This document shows positions 35,505 to 42,852 of a stretch of 64,000 bases of DNA, piece by piece; position 1 is the first letter of the stretch, and each line of letters starts with the position of its first letter. Below the pieces are notes generated by a model. It saw nothing but the letters and a program-made list of their open reading frames with translations, searched no databases and had not been told where the DNA came from. The stretch covers positions 1 through 64,000 of the forward strand of contig NZ_LAVA02000076.1 in NCBI RefSeq assembly GCF_000974985.2, in the 5' to 3' direction. This DNA is from Streptomyces mangrovisoli. Its GTDB lineage: Bacteria; Actinomycetota; Actinomycetes; Streptomycetales; Streptomycetaceae. The translations under genes and the position numbers were made by a program.

Positions 35505-35770
35505 ACCGTGCGCTTCGTCAGCAGCGGCCACACGGTCTCCACGATCAGCTCGTCGAAGTGCGCGGCACCCTTGTGGGCGTCGAAGCCGGCCCGGTCGGCG
35601 TACTGCTCGTACAGCACGAAGCTGCCCGGCCGGTCCGCCTCCGCGTGCACCTCGTACGCCAGGTTGCCGGGCTCCGCACGGGTGAACTCGCGCACCTTCA
35701 GCAGCGCGGCGCGCACGGTCGCCTCGTCGGCGGGCGGGCAGTGGTAGTGGGCGACGACGGCGAAAGCCAT
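35483..35770 (-). CDS. Antibiotic biosynthesis monooxygenase (ABM) domain protein
   Basis: 95 residues forming a single ferredoxin-like ABM domain: FAVVAHYHCPPADEATVRAA, FTRAEPGNLAYEVHAEADRP, FVLYEQYADRAGFDAHKGAA and HFDELIVETVWPLL. The F-x-x-Y-E-Q-Y motif and the His near HFDEL are typical of YgiN-like quinol monooxygenases that oxidise hydroquinone or quinol rings without cofactor, or of small heme-degrading relatives. It is divergent from an aldehyde dehydrogenase with a long palindrome between them, and GGAGAGA stands before the ATG. A cofactor-free quinol oxidation in the aromatic pathway is plausible but not shown. Confidence 0.88.
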   Translation of the reverse strand: MAFAVVAHYHCPPADEATVRAALLKVREFTRAEPGNLAYEVHAEADRPGSFVLYEQYADRAGFDAHKGAAHFDELIVETVWPLLTKRTVTFAEVL

Positions 35771-35912
35771 GTCTCTCCTTGGATCCTCGGTCCGGTGGGG
35801 CCCGCCGATTGCAGCACGAATCCGCAGATGAGCGACGCGCGTGGGACGAAAGCATTGTCTGCCGCCACGGGACTGGTCGCCGGGCCCTCCCTTCGTGTGT
35901 TGTCGATCCGGC

Positions 35913-36095
35913 CCCCTGGGCCGGTATTGAGTTCCCCGCCTGCCCCGCGACGCCCGGCACGGCGCCTCGACGCACGGCCGAATCATCCGAGTACGTCCAG
36001 TACGAGGACGATCCGGCCGCACGCCGAGGCACCGCACCGGACGCCGCGGGGCCGCCCTTCGGGCGACGACGGGGAACTCAATACCGGCCCTGGGG
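35913..36095. repeat. 183-bp imperfect palindrome with 25-bp near-perfect ends
   Basis: Outer arms CCCC-t-GGGCCGGTATTGAGTTCCCC (35913-35937) and its reverse complement (36071-36095) differ only at the paired t. The inside pairs too: the next 40 bases on each side match with mostly transition differences (G.U-compatible), down to a short centre near 36000. No gene lies within. It could be a decayed MITE-like element or a long RNA hairpin. It fills most of the 382-base gap between the ABM and aldehyde dehydrogenase genes; no clear promoter is visible in that gap. Confidence 0.8.
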
Positions 36096-36152
36096 CCGTC
36101 GAACCGGCGAGCCGCGGCCCCGCACCGCGGCGGACGAAGGAAGTGATCTTTC

Positions 36153-37610
36153 ATGCGAAGCCTGGAAACCCTCCTGGGCGGCGAGTGGGTGGCAGCCGCC
36201 TCGACGGGCGAGTGGATCGACGTCCACGACCCGGCCGACGTGCGCGCCCCCATCGCCCGGATCCCGGCCCTCGCACCCAAGGACGTCACCCGCGCCTACG
36301 ACCACGCCGAGCGCGGGTTCGCGGTGTGGAAGCGCACCGGCCCCTTCGAGCGGGCCCGGGTCTTCACCGCGGCGGCCGCCCTGATCCGCGACCGGCTCGG
36401 CGAGATCGCCGCCGACGTCACCGCCGAGAACGGCAAGACGCTGGCCGAGGCCCGCGGCGAGACCCTCAAGGCCGCCGACTTCCTCGACTACTACGCGGGC
36501 CTGGCCCGCCAGGGCTACGGCACGCTGCTGCACGACGCCCGCCCCGACACCCGCACCCACACCCAGCGGGAGCCGATCGGCGTCATCCTCGTGATCAGCC
36601 CCTGGAACGACCCGCTGATCACCCCGGCCCGCAAGCTCGCCCCGCTGCTCGCGACCGGCAACGCGGCCGTCTTCAAGCCCGCCACCGAGACCCCGCTGTC
36701 CGGCCTGCACCTCGCGCGCGCCCTGCACGACGCGGGCCTGCCCGCCGGCGTCCTGAACGTGGTGACCGGCCGTACCGCCGAGATCGAGGAGGCCCTCCTC
36801 GACGACCCGCGGATCGTCGGCATCACCTTCACCGGCTCCAACGACGTCGGCAACCGCATCCGCCGCCGTCTCGCCGACCGCAACGTGCGCTTCCAGGGCG
36901 AGCTCGGCGGCAAGAACGCCTCCGTCGTGCTGCGCGACGCCGACCTGCCGTTCGCCGCCCGCACCGTCGCGGCCGCGTCCTTCGGGCAGGCCGGGCAGCG
37001 GTGCACGGCCACCAGCCGCGTGATCGTCGAGCAGGAGGTGCGCGAGGAGTTCACGCGGCTGCTGGTCGCCGAGGTCGAGGCGCTGACGATCGGCCGCGGC
37101 AGCGACCCGGCCACCACGCTGTGCCCGGTCTCCAGCCCCCGCCAGCGCGACTCCGTCCTCGCCCACCTCGAACGCGCCCGCGAGCAGGGCGCCGAGGTGC
37201 TGACCGGCGGCGGCGCGGACACCGAGGGGGAGCGCGCGCACGGCTGCTTCGTGCGGCCGACCGTGCTCGACGGGGTCACCCCCGAGATGGACATCTGGCG
37301 CGAGGAGGTCTTCGGGCCGGTCCTCGCGGTGCGCGCCGTAGACGGCTTCGCGCAGGCCGTCGAGGCCGCCAACGACTCGGTGTACGGCCTCGCCGCCGCC
37401 GTCTTCACCCGCGACCTCGGCGCCGCGTACCGGTTCGCCGACGAGGTGGAGTGCGGCCAGGTCGCCGTCAACGCCACCACGCCCGGCTGGGACGTGCACC
37501 TGCCCTTCGGTGGATTCCGCGACTCCGGCACCGGCTACAAGGAGCAGGGCGAGGAGGTGCTGCGCTTCTCCACCCGGGTCAAGACGGTCGCCGTCCACTT
37601 CGGCGCCTGA
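36153..37610 (+). CDS. Aldehyde dehydrogenase (2-oxoglutarate-semialdehyde/benzaldehyde type)
   Basis: 485-residue NAD(P)-dependent dehydrogenase. Catalytic features: ISPWNDPLITPARKLAPLLA (Asn), NAAVFKPATETPLSGLHLA (Lys), RFQGELGGKNASVVL (Glu) and GQAGQRCTATSRVIVE (Cys), with EEVFGPVLAVRAVDGFAQAV. The QRCTATSR form of the Cys loop recalls 2,5-dioxovalerate (2-oxoglutarate semialdehyde) dehydrogenases. GAAGGAAG precedes the ATG. It is followed after about 100 bases by the L-2-hydroxyglutarate oxidase gene, so both may feed 2-oxoglutarate. A benzaldehyde-type substrate is also possible given the ThDP gene downstream. Confidence 0.92.
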   Translation: MRSLETLLGGEWVAAASTGEWIDVHDPADVRAPIARIPALAPKDVTRAYDHAERGFAVWKRTGPFERARVFTAAAALIRDRLGEIAADVTAENGKTLAEARGETLKAADFLDYYAGLARQGYGTLLHDARPDTRTHTQREPIGVILVISPWNDPLITPARKLAPLLATGNAAVFKPATETPLSGLHLARALHDAGLPAGVLNVVTGRTAEIEEALLDDPRIVGITFTGSNDVGNRIRRRLADRNVRFQGELGGKNASVVLRDADLPFAARTVAAASFGQAGQRCTATSRVIVEQEVREEFTRLLVAEVEALTIGRGSDPATTLCPVSSPRQRDSVLAHLERAREQGAEVLTGGGADTEGERAHGCFVRPTVLDGVTPEMDIWREEVFGPVLAVRAVDGFAQAVEAANDSVYGLAAAVFTRDLGAAYRFADEVECGQVAVNATTPGWDVHLPFGGFRDSGTGYKEQGEEVLRFSTRVKTVAVHFGA

Positions 37611-37712
37611 GCGTGCCGGGCGCGCCGCCGGCACCGGCGGGCGTCCTCGGCACCGTGAGCACGAACGAGCGTGCCCCGCGCACGCGGAGCAACATGAGAG
37701 AGGAGGATGCCG

Positions 37713-38921
37713 ATGGCTGACGAGACGATCGGCATCGTGGGCGCCGGCATCGTCGGCCTGGCCACCGGGCGTGAGATCGCCCTGCGCCGCCCCGGCACCC
37801 GGGTCGTGGTGTTCGAGAAGGAGCAGGAGGTCTCGCTGCACCAGACCGGCCACAACTCCGGTGTGGTGCACGCCGGCATCTACTACACCCCCGGCAGCCT
37901 CAAGGCCGACCTGTGCGTACGCGGCGTGGCCCTGCTGCGCGCGTACTGCCAGGACCGCGCGCTGCCGTACCAGGAGATCGGCAAGCTGGTCGTCGCCGTG
38001 CGCGAGGACGAGCTCGGGCGCATGGACAACCTCTACGAGCGGGCCAGGAACAACCATGTGCCCGAACTGAGGCGGATCTCCAAGGACGAGATCAAGGACA
38101 TCGAGCCCAACGCGGGCGGGGTCGCCGCCCTGCACTCGCCGCGCACCGCGATCACCGACTACCCGGCGATCGCCCGGCAGTTCGCGAAGGACATCACGGA
38201 GTCCGGCGGCGAGGTCCGGCTCGGGTTCCCGGTCACCGGCGTCACCACCGTGCCGGGCGGCATCGAGGTGGCCTCCGGGCAGGAAAGGGTGCGCGTGGAC
38301 CGGCTGATCCTGTGCGCCGGCCTCCAGTCCGACACGGTGGCGAAACTGGCCCAGGACAAGCAGGAACCGAAGATCGTCCCGTTCCGCGGCGAGTACATGC
38401 TGCTGCGGCCCGAACGCACGCACCTCGTGCGCGGCCTCATCTACCCGGTACCGGACCCGCGCTACCCGTTCCTCGGCGTGCACTTCACCCCGCGCGTCGA
38501 CGGCACGGTCGAGGTCGGGCCCAACGCCGTCCTCGCCCTCGCGAGGGAGGGCTACGCGCGCAGCCGGATCTCCCCGCGCGACCTGTTCGGGCTCGCGGCC
38601 TACCCCGGCGCCTGGCGGATGGCCGCCCAGCACTGGCGCACCGGCATCCGCGAGTACCGCGGCTCGTTCTCCGCGGCCGCCTTCATGCGGGACGCCGGGC
38701 TCTACGTACCCGGCGTCGGCGTCCGTGACGTCGTACGCGGCGGCGCGGGCGTACGCGCCCAGGCCCTGGACCGCGACGGCACCCTCGTGGACGACTTCCG
38801 CATCCACCAGGTCGGCCGGATCACCGCCGTGCGCAACGCCCCCTCGCCCGCCGCGACGGCCTCCATGGCGATCGCCGAGCACATCGCGGGCGCCGTCTTC
38901 GGCGACGCCGGCGCAATCTGA
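37713..38921 (+). CDS. lhgO: L-2-hydroxyglutarate oxidase/dehydrogenase (FAD)
   Basis: 402-residue FAD enzyme oxidising L-2-hydroxyglutarate to 2-oxoglutarate, usually passing electrons to the membrane quinone pool. GIVGAGIVGLATGREIALRR binds FAD; HQTGHNSGVVHAGIYYTPGS is the LhgO signature, with KADLCVRGVALLRAYCQDRA, SPRTAITDYPAIARQFAKDI, PFRGEYMLLRPERTHLVRGL and YPVPDPRYPFLGVHFTPRVD. The ATG at 37713 is preferred to 37707 because AGGAGG ends right before 37707. In the island it may recycle side-reaction products or act on a carboxylated 2-hydroxy acid of the pathway (inference). Confidence 0.92.
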   Translation: MADETIGIVGAGIVGLATGREIALRRPGTRVVVFEKEQEVSLHQTGHNSGVVHAGIYYTPGSLKADLCVRGVALLRAYCQDRALPYQEIGKLVVAVREDELGRMDNLYERARNNHVPELRRISKDEIKDIEPNAGGVAALHSPRTAITDYPAIARQFAKDITESGGEVRLGFPVTGVTTVPGGIEVASGQERVRVDRLILCAGLQSDTVAKLAQDKQEPKIVPFRGEYMLLRPERTHLVRGLIYPVPDPRYPFLGVHFTPRVDGTVEVGPNAVLALAREGYARSRISPRDLFGLAAYPGAWRMAAQHWRTGIREYRGSFSAAAFMRDAGLYVPGVGVRDVVRGGAGVRAQALDRDGTLVDDFRIHQVGRITAVRNAPSPAATASMAIAEHIAGAVFGDAGAI

Positions 38922-38947
38922 AAATGCCCTGCGTACAGCGCACTTCC

Positions 38948-38983
38948 GCGCAACAAGTGCTTGCGCTCCCAGGACTCCGCAAG
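38948..38983 (+). promoter_or_regulatory. Inverted repeats before the amidohydrolase operon (candidate operator)
   Basis: GCGCAA-CAAGTGC-TTGCGC (38948-38966) is a perfect 6+7+6 palindrome. A third half-site, CGCAAG (38978-38983), follows 12 bases on, so CTTGCG/CGCAAG also pair. It lies 92-127 bases before the amidohydrolase start. TAGCGT at 38999-39004 may be the -10 of its promoter. The site differs from the GTTNAC sites, so another regulator (perhaps the LysR protein) may act here. Confidence 0.45.
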
Positions 38984-39074
38984 ACCTCACGGTCCGCCTA
39001 GCGTTCCTTCCGTACCACTGCTCGAAGCACCACCCAGAGAACTCCCAGCACCATCTAGAGAAAGAGTCAGCGCC

Positions 39075-39935
39075 ATGTTCGTCGTCGACACGCAGATCCA
39101 CATCTGGAAGGAAGAGACCCCGGACCGCCCCTGGGTCCCCGGCGCGCGGGAGCGCATCCGCCTCAACGGTCACCGCGAGGACCCCTTCTCCTACGAGGAG
39201 GCGCTGGAGCTGATGGACGAGGCCGGCGTCAACCGCGCGCTGATCCTGCCGCCGTCCTGGGAGGGTGACCGCATCGACTACGCCCTGGAGGCGTGCGAGG
39301 CGCACCCCGACCGCTTCGGCATCATGGCCCGCATTCCGCAGAACAAGCCGGAAGAGGGCAAGGCGCTGCTGAAGGAGTTCGCCGACAACCCGCACGTGAA
39401 GGGCACCCGCCTCACCTTCCACCGGCCGCAGGACCGCAACTGGATGATCGACGGCACCAACGACTGGTACTGGCCGATCGCCGAGGAGCTGGGCATCCCC
39501 ACGATGGTCCACGCCCCGATCTGGAAGCGCGAGCTCGGTGAGATCGCGGAGCGCCACCCCGACCTGAAGATCATCATCGACCACATGGGCATCATGGCCC
39601 GCTGTGTCGACGACGCGATCGGGTACTGGGTGTCGGAGACCGCCGACCTGGCCAAGTACCCGAACATCTACGTGAAGGTCTCGGCGCTGCCCGGCTACTC
39701 CACGCAGCCCTTCCCGAACAACAACATCCAGAAGTACGTCCGCGAGATGGTCGACAAGATGGGGCCGCAGCGCTGCTTCTACGGCACCGACATCACGCGT
39801 CTGCTGGGCCACGGCATCACCTACACCGACACCATCGAGCAGTTCACCAAGCACTGGGAGTTCACCCCCGAGGAGCTGGAGTGGATCATGGGCCGCGGTA
39901 TCTCCGAGGTCCTGAACTGGCCGATCGAGGGCTGA
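39075..39935 (+). CDS. Amidohydrolase-2 family enzyme, LigI-like (2-pyrone-4,6-dicarboxylate hydrolase relative)
   Basis: 286 residues of the metal-dependent TIM-barrel amidohydrolase_2 family. The first motif reads FVVDTQIHIWKEETPDRPWV, so the first His of HxH is Gln. Later motifs are ALILPPSWEGDRIDYALEAC, IMARIPQNKPEEGKALLKEF, VKGTRLTFHRPQD, IPTMVHAPIW, LKIIIDHMGIMA and RCFYGTDITRLLGHG (catalytic Asp). LigI hydrolyses 2-pyrone-4,6-dicarboxylate to 4-oxalomesaconate, exactly the substrate of the galBCD products in this island, which is why I name it as a model. Decarboxylase members of the family are an alternative. It starts the last operon, with the ThDP and Ldh genes behind it. Confidence 0.82.
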   Translation: MFVVDTQIHIWKEETPDRPWVPGARERIRLNGHREDPFSYEEALELMDEAGVNRALILPPSWEGDRIDYALEACEAHPDRFGIMARIPQNKPEEGKALLKEFADNPHVKGTRLTFHRPQDRNWMIDGTNDWYWPIAEELGIPTMVHAPIWKRELGEIAERHPDLKIIIDHMGIMARCVDDAIGYWVSETADLAKYPNIYVKVSALPGYSTQPFPNNNIQKYVREMVDKMGPQRCFYGTDITRLLGHGITYTDTIEQFTKHWEFTPEELEWIMGRGISEVLNWPIEG

Positions 39936-39948
39936 GGACACACCAGAG

Positions 39949-41658
39949 ATGACGGACAGCAAGAACACGTCAGGCGTCGACGGCGGTGACGCCGTCGTCT
40001 CCGCCTTCAACGCCGTCGGCGCCGACTACATCTTCTGCTCATCGGGGTCCGAGTGGGCCCCGGTGTGGGAGTCGCTGGCCCGGCGTCACCGCGACGGCGA
40101 GCCGGCCCCGACCTACCTCGACCTGACCCACGAGACCGTCGCCGTCGGCATGGCCACCGGCTACGGACTCGTCAAGCGCCGCCCCCAGGGCGTGCTCCTG
40201 CACGCGGCCCCCGGCCTGCTGCAGGGCTCGATGGCGGTCCACGGCGCGCTCCTCGCGGGCGTGCCCATGGTGGTCACCTCCTCGGAGTCCACCACCTACG
40301 GCGACGCCCCCGGGCACGACCCGGGCGGTCAGTGGTACCGCAACCTCTCGATCGTCGGCGGACCGCACAACATCGCCCAGCCGTTCACCAAGTGGGCGAA
40401 CGAGGCCGCCAGCGTCCACACGCTGCCGACCATGATCTCCCGCGCCGCCGAGCTGTCCTGGCGCGCCCCGCAGGGCCCGGCGTACCTGAACATCCCGCTG
40501 GAGATCCTGCTGGAGCCGTGGGACGGCCGCGAGGCCAAGCCGATCGTGGCGCCCGGCTCGACGCACAGCTCCCCGGAGGAGGTCGACCCGGTCGCCCAGA
40601 TGATCCGCGAGGCGAAGAACCCCGTGATCGTCACCGAGACCATCGGCCGCGAGGCCGGCGGCTTCGAGGCCCTGGTCGCCTTCGCCGAGGCCTGGAACAT
40701 CCCGGTCGTCGAGCCCGACTCGGCGGTGTGCGGCAACTTCCCGCGGACCCACCCGCTGCACGCCGGCACCGACATCGGCCCCTGGATGGACACGGCGGAC
40801 CTGATCCTCCTGGTCAACTGCCGCGTCCCGTTCTACCCGCCGAGCCGCAAGCCGTCGAAGGCGAAGATCGTCGTCATCGACCAGGTGCCGCAGCGTCCGC
40901 ACGTCGTCTATCAAGTCCTGTTCGCGGACACCTACTTGGAGGGCAACGCCGCCAACACGCTGCGCCAGCTCGCCAAGCGCGCCAAGGACCTGAACGAGAC
41001 CGAGGTCGCCGAACGCGTCGCGGCGCAGGAGGCGCGGTTCGCCGCCGAACAGGCCGCGGTCGCCCAGGCCGAGACCAGGGCCGCCGCCTCCGAGGGCGTC
41101 GACCCGGTGCAGGTCGCCACCCTGCTGCGCAAGCTCCTCGAGGGCAAGGACGGCATCGTCGTCGACGAGACCATCACGCACAGCAAGGTGGTCAAGCGCC
41201 ACGTCCGGACCGACGCCCCCGACTCGTACTTCTACGTGCAGGGCGGCCTCGGCCAGGGCATCGCCGTCGCGCTCGGCGTCAAACTCGCCGCCCCCGAGCG
41301 CCCGGTGGTCTTCACCGTGGGCGACGGCGCCTTCGCCTACAACCCGGTCATCCAGTCGTACGACGCCTCCAAGGCCTACGGCATCCCGGTGCTGATCGTG
41401 GTGTTCAACAACCGCGTCTACAAATCGATGAACCTCAACCACCGCAGGTTCTACCCCGAGGGCGCGGCGGCCGAGACCGGTGAATGGCTCGGCCAGGACC
41501 TCACCCGCCTGCCCCGACTGGCCGGCTTCGCCGAGCCGTTCGGGCTGCACACCGAGACCGTCGACACCACCGACGCCCTGCTCCCGGCCCTGGAGCGCGC
41601 GCTCAAGGCCGTGGAAGAAGGCACCACCGCCGTCGTCGACGTCCTCGTCACCCGCTGA
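39949..41658 (+). CDS. Thiamine-diphosphate-dependent enzyme (acetolactate synthase/benzoylformate decarboxylase-like)
   Basis: 569 residues with the three ThDP domains. N-terminal PYR domain: NAVGADYIFCSSGSEWAPVW, then the activating Glu in YLDLTHETVAVGMATGYG, and GLLQGSMAVHGALLAGVPMV. Middle domain: PVIVTETIGREAGGFEALVA. C-terminal PP domain: VFTVGDGAFAYNPVIQSYDA (GDG) to VLIVVFNNRVYKSMNLNHRR (NN), the ThDP/Mg motif. No carboligase-specific feature can be assigned. With the Ldh-type gene behind it and aldehyde dehydrogenases in the island, a decarboxylation of an aryl 2-oxo acid to an aldehyde, as in mandelate catabolism, is plausible. Acetolactate or oxalyl-CoA chemistry cannot be excluded. 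Confidence 0.9.
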   Translation: MTDSKNTSGVDGGDAVVSAFNAVGADYIFCSSGSEWAPVWESLARRHRDGEPAPTYLDLTHETVAVGMATGYGLVKRRPQGVLLHAAPGLLQGSMAVHGALLAGVPMVVTSSESTTYGDAPGHDPGGQWYRNLSIVGGPHNIAQPFTKWANEAASVHTLPTMISRAAELSWRAPQGPAYLNIPLEILLEPWDGREAKPIVAPGSTHSSPEEVDPVAQMIREAKNPVIVTETIGREAGGFEALVAFAEAWNIPVVEPDSAVCGNFPRTHPLHAGTDIGPWMDTADLILLVNCRVPFYPPSRKPSKAKIVVIDQVPQRPHVVYQVLFADTYLEGNAANTLRQLAKRAKDLNETEVAERVAAQEARFAAEQAAVAQAETRAAASEGVDPVQVATLLRKLLEGKDGIVVDETITHSKVVKRHVRTDAPDSYFYVQGGLGQGIAVALGVKLAAPERPVVFTVGDGAFAYNPVIQSYDASKAYGIPVLIVVFNNRVYKSMNLNHRRFYPEGAAAETGEWLGQDLTRLPRLAGFAEPFGLHTETVDTTDALLPALERALKAVEEGTTAVVDVLVTR

Positions 41659-41678
41659 TCCAGGAGGCACCCGCCACC

Positions 41679-42758
41679 ATGTCCGACACCCCAACGCCCA
41701 AGCCGGGCAAGGTCCTGGTCCCGGCCGAGGACCTGCGCACCTTCTCCGCCGCCCTCCTGGAGAAGGGCGGGCTCAGCCCCGAGCACGCCCGCACCACCGC
41801 CGACGTGTTCGTGTGGGCCGCGCTGCGCGGCGTGGACTCGCACGGCATCGCCCGCGTCCCCGCCTACCTGGACCTGCTCGCCAAGGGCGTCGCCAACGCC
41901 GACCCGGAGATCACCGTCGAGTCGACCACGCCGGCCGCCGCCGTCGTCGACGCCGACCGCGCCCCCGGCCCGGTCGCGCTCACCGCGGCCGCCGACGAGG
42001 CCGTCCGCCGCGCCAAGGTCACCGGCGTGGCCTCCGTGGGCGTACGGCAGACCGTGCACACCGGCGCCATCGGCTACTACGTCTCCCGGATCGCCGAAGC
42101 CGGCCTGGTCGGCATCGGGTTCGTCGCCGGCATGCCCAACATGGGCTACACCGGCGTCAAGGGAGCCGCGGTCGCCACCAGCCCGCTCGCCATCGCCGTG
42201 CCCGCGGAGAGCCACGCCCCGCTGCTGCTGGACATGGCCACCGCGACGATCGCGCTCGGCAAGATCCGGCAGGCCAAGGCGAGCGGCACCCCGCTGCCCG
42301 AGGGGGCCGCGGCCACCGAGGACGGCACCCCCACCACCGACCCGGAGCTGGCGGTCATGCCGCTGCCGCTCGGCGGCGCCAAGGGCTCCGGCATGTCCCT
42401 CGCGTTCGAGCTGCTCACCAGCGTGCTGGTCGGCGCGCCGATCTTCTCGGCGTTCCACTCCGACGACCCGGGGGGCCGCAAGCACCGGCAGAACGCCCTG
42501 CTGATCGCGCTGGACCCGGCGGCCTTCGGCGGCGCGGAGGGCTTCACCGCGGCGGTCGACGCCACCCTCGGCACCCTGAAGGGTCTGCCGGCGGCGGACG
42601 GCGCCGACGGGGTGTACTACCCCGGCGAACGCAGTGCCTCGGTCGCCGAGGGCCGCGGCGCCGCGGGCATCCCGGTCGCGCCGAAGGTCTGGCGCGACCT
42701 CCAGGAGAAGGCCGACGCCCTGGGCGTCGCCCTGCCCGAGCCGGTACCGGCCGGCTGA
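41679..42758 (+). CDS. Malate/L-lactate/ureidoglycolate dehydrogenase family (Ldh-type 2-hydroxyacid dehydrogenase)
   Basis: 359-residue NAD(P)-dependent dehydrogenase of the LDH2/MDH2 fold. Motifs: FVWAALRGVDSHGIARVPAY (active-site His), VTGVASVGVRQTVHTGAIGY, YYVSRIAEAGLVGIGFVAGM, GAKGSGMSLAFELLTSVLVG and ALLIALDPAAFGGAEGF, in the family order. CAGGAGG lies 12 bases before the ATG. These enzymes interconvert 2-hydroxy and 2-oxo acids. Adjacent to the ThDP decarboxylase and downstream of a LigI-like gene, it would oxidise the 2-hydroxy acid side chain first, giving the keto acid for decarboxylation. Substrate unknown. Confidence 0.9.
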   Translation: MSDTPTPKPGKVLVPAEDLRTFSAALLEKGGLSPEHARTTADVFVWAALRGVDSHGIARVPAYLDLLAKGVANADPEITVESTTPAAAVVDADRAPGPVALTAAADEAVRRAKVTGVASVGVRQTVHTGAIGYYVSRIAEAGLVGIGFVAGMPNMGYTGVKGAAVATSPLAIAVPAESHAPLLLDMATATIALGKIRQAKASGTPLPEGAAATEDGTPTTDPELAVMPLPLGGAKGSGMSLAFELLTSVLVGAPIFSAFHSDDPGGRKHRQNALLIALDPAAFGGAEGFTAAVDATLGTLKGLPAADGADGVYYPGERSASVAEGRGAAGIPVAPKVWRDLQEKADALGVALPEPVPAG

Positions 42759-42778
42759 CGGGGGCCGCACCCCCGCAC

Positions 42779-42810
42779 GTCGCCGGCCGTCCGAGGGTAC
42801 GGCCGGCGAC
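42779..42810. terminator. Terminator between the catabolic island and the PKS operon
   Basis: Perfect 12-base stem GTCGCCGGCCGT / ACGGCCGGCGAC around CCGAGGGT. It stands between the converging Ldh-type gene (plus) and the methyltransferase gene (minus), so it probably stops both operons. Confidence 0.85.
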
Positions 42811-42852
42811 TTCCCGTCCACCCCGGCGCCCGAGCCGGGCGGACGGGCGTCG

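Noticed and set aside
35913..36095. Insertion sequence with terminal inverted repeats
   Set aside because: No transposase frame lies between the arms and no target duplication is visible; kept only as a palindromic element.
36078..40010. 1310-codon minus-strand open frame across the aldehyde dehydrogenase, lhgO and amidohydrolase genes
   Set aside because: Sequence is low-complexity and antisense to three well-recognised plus-strand genes.
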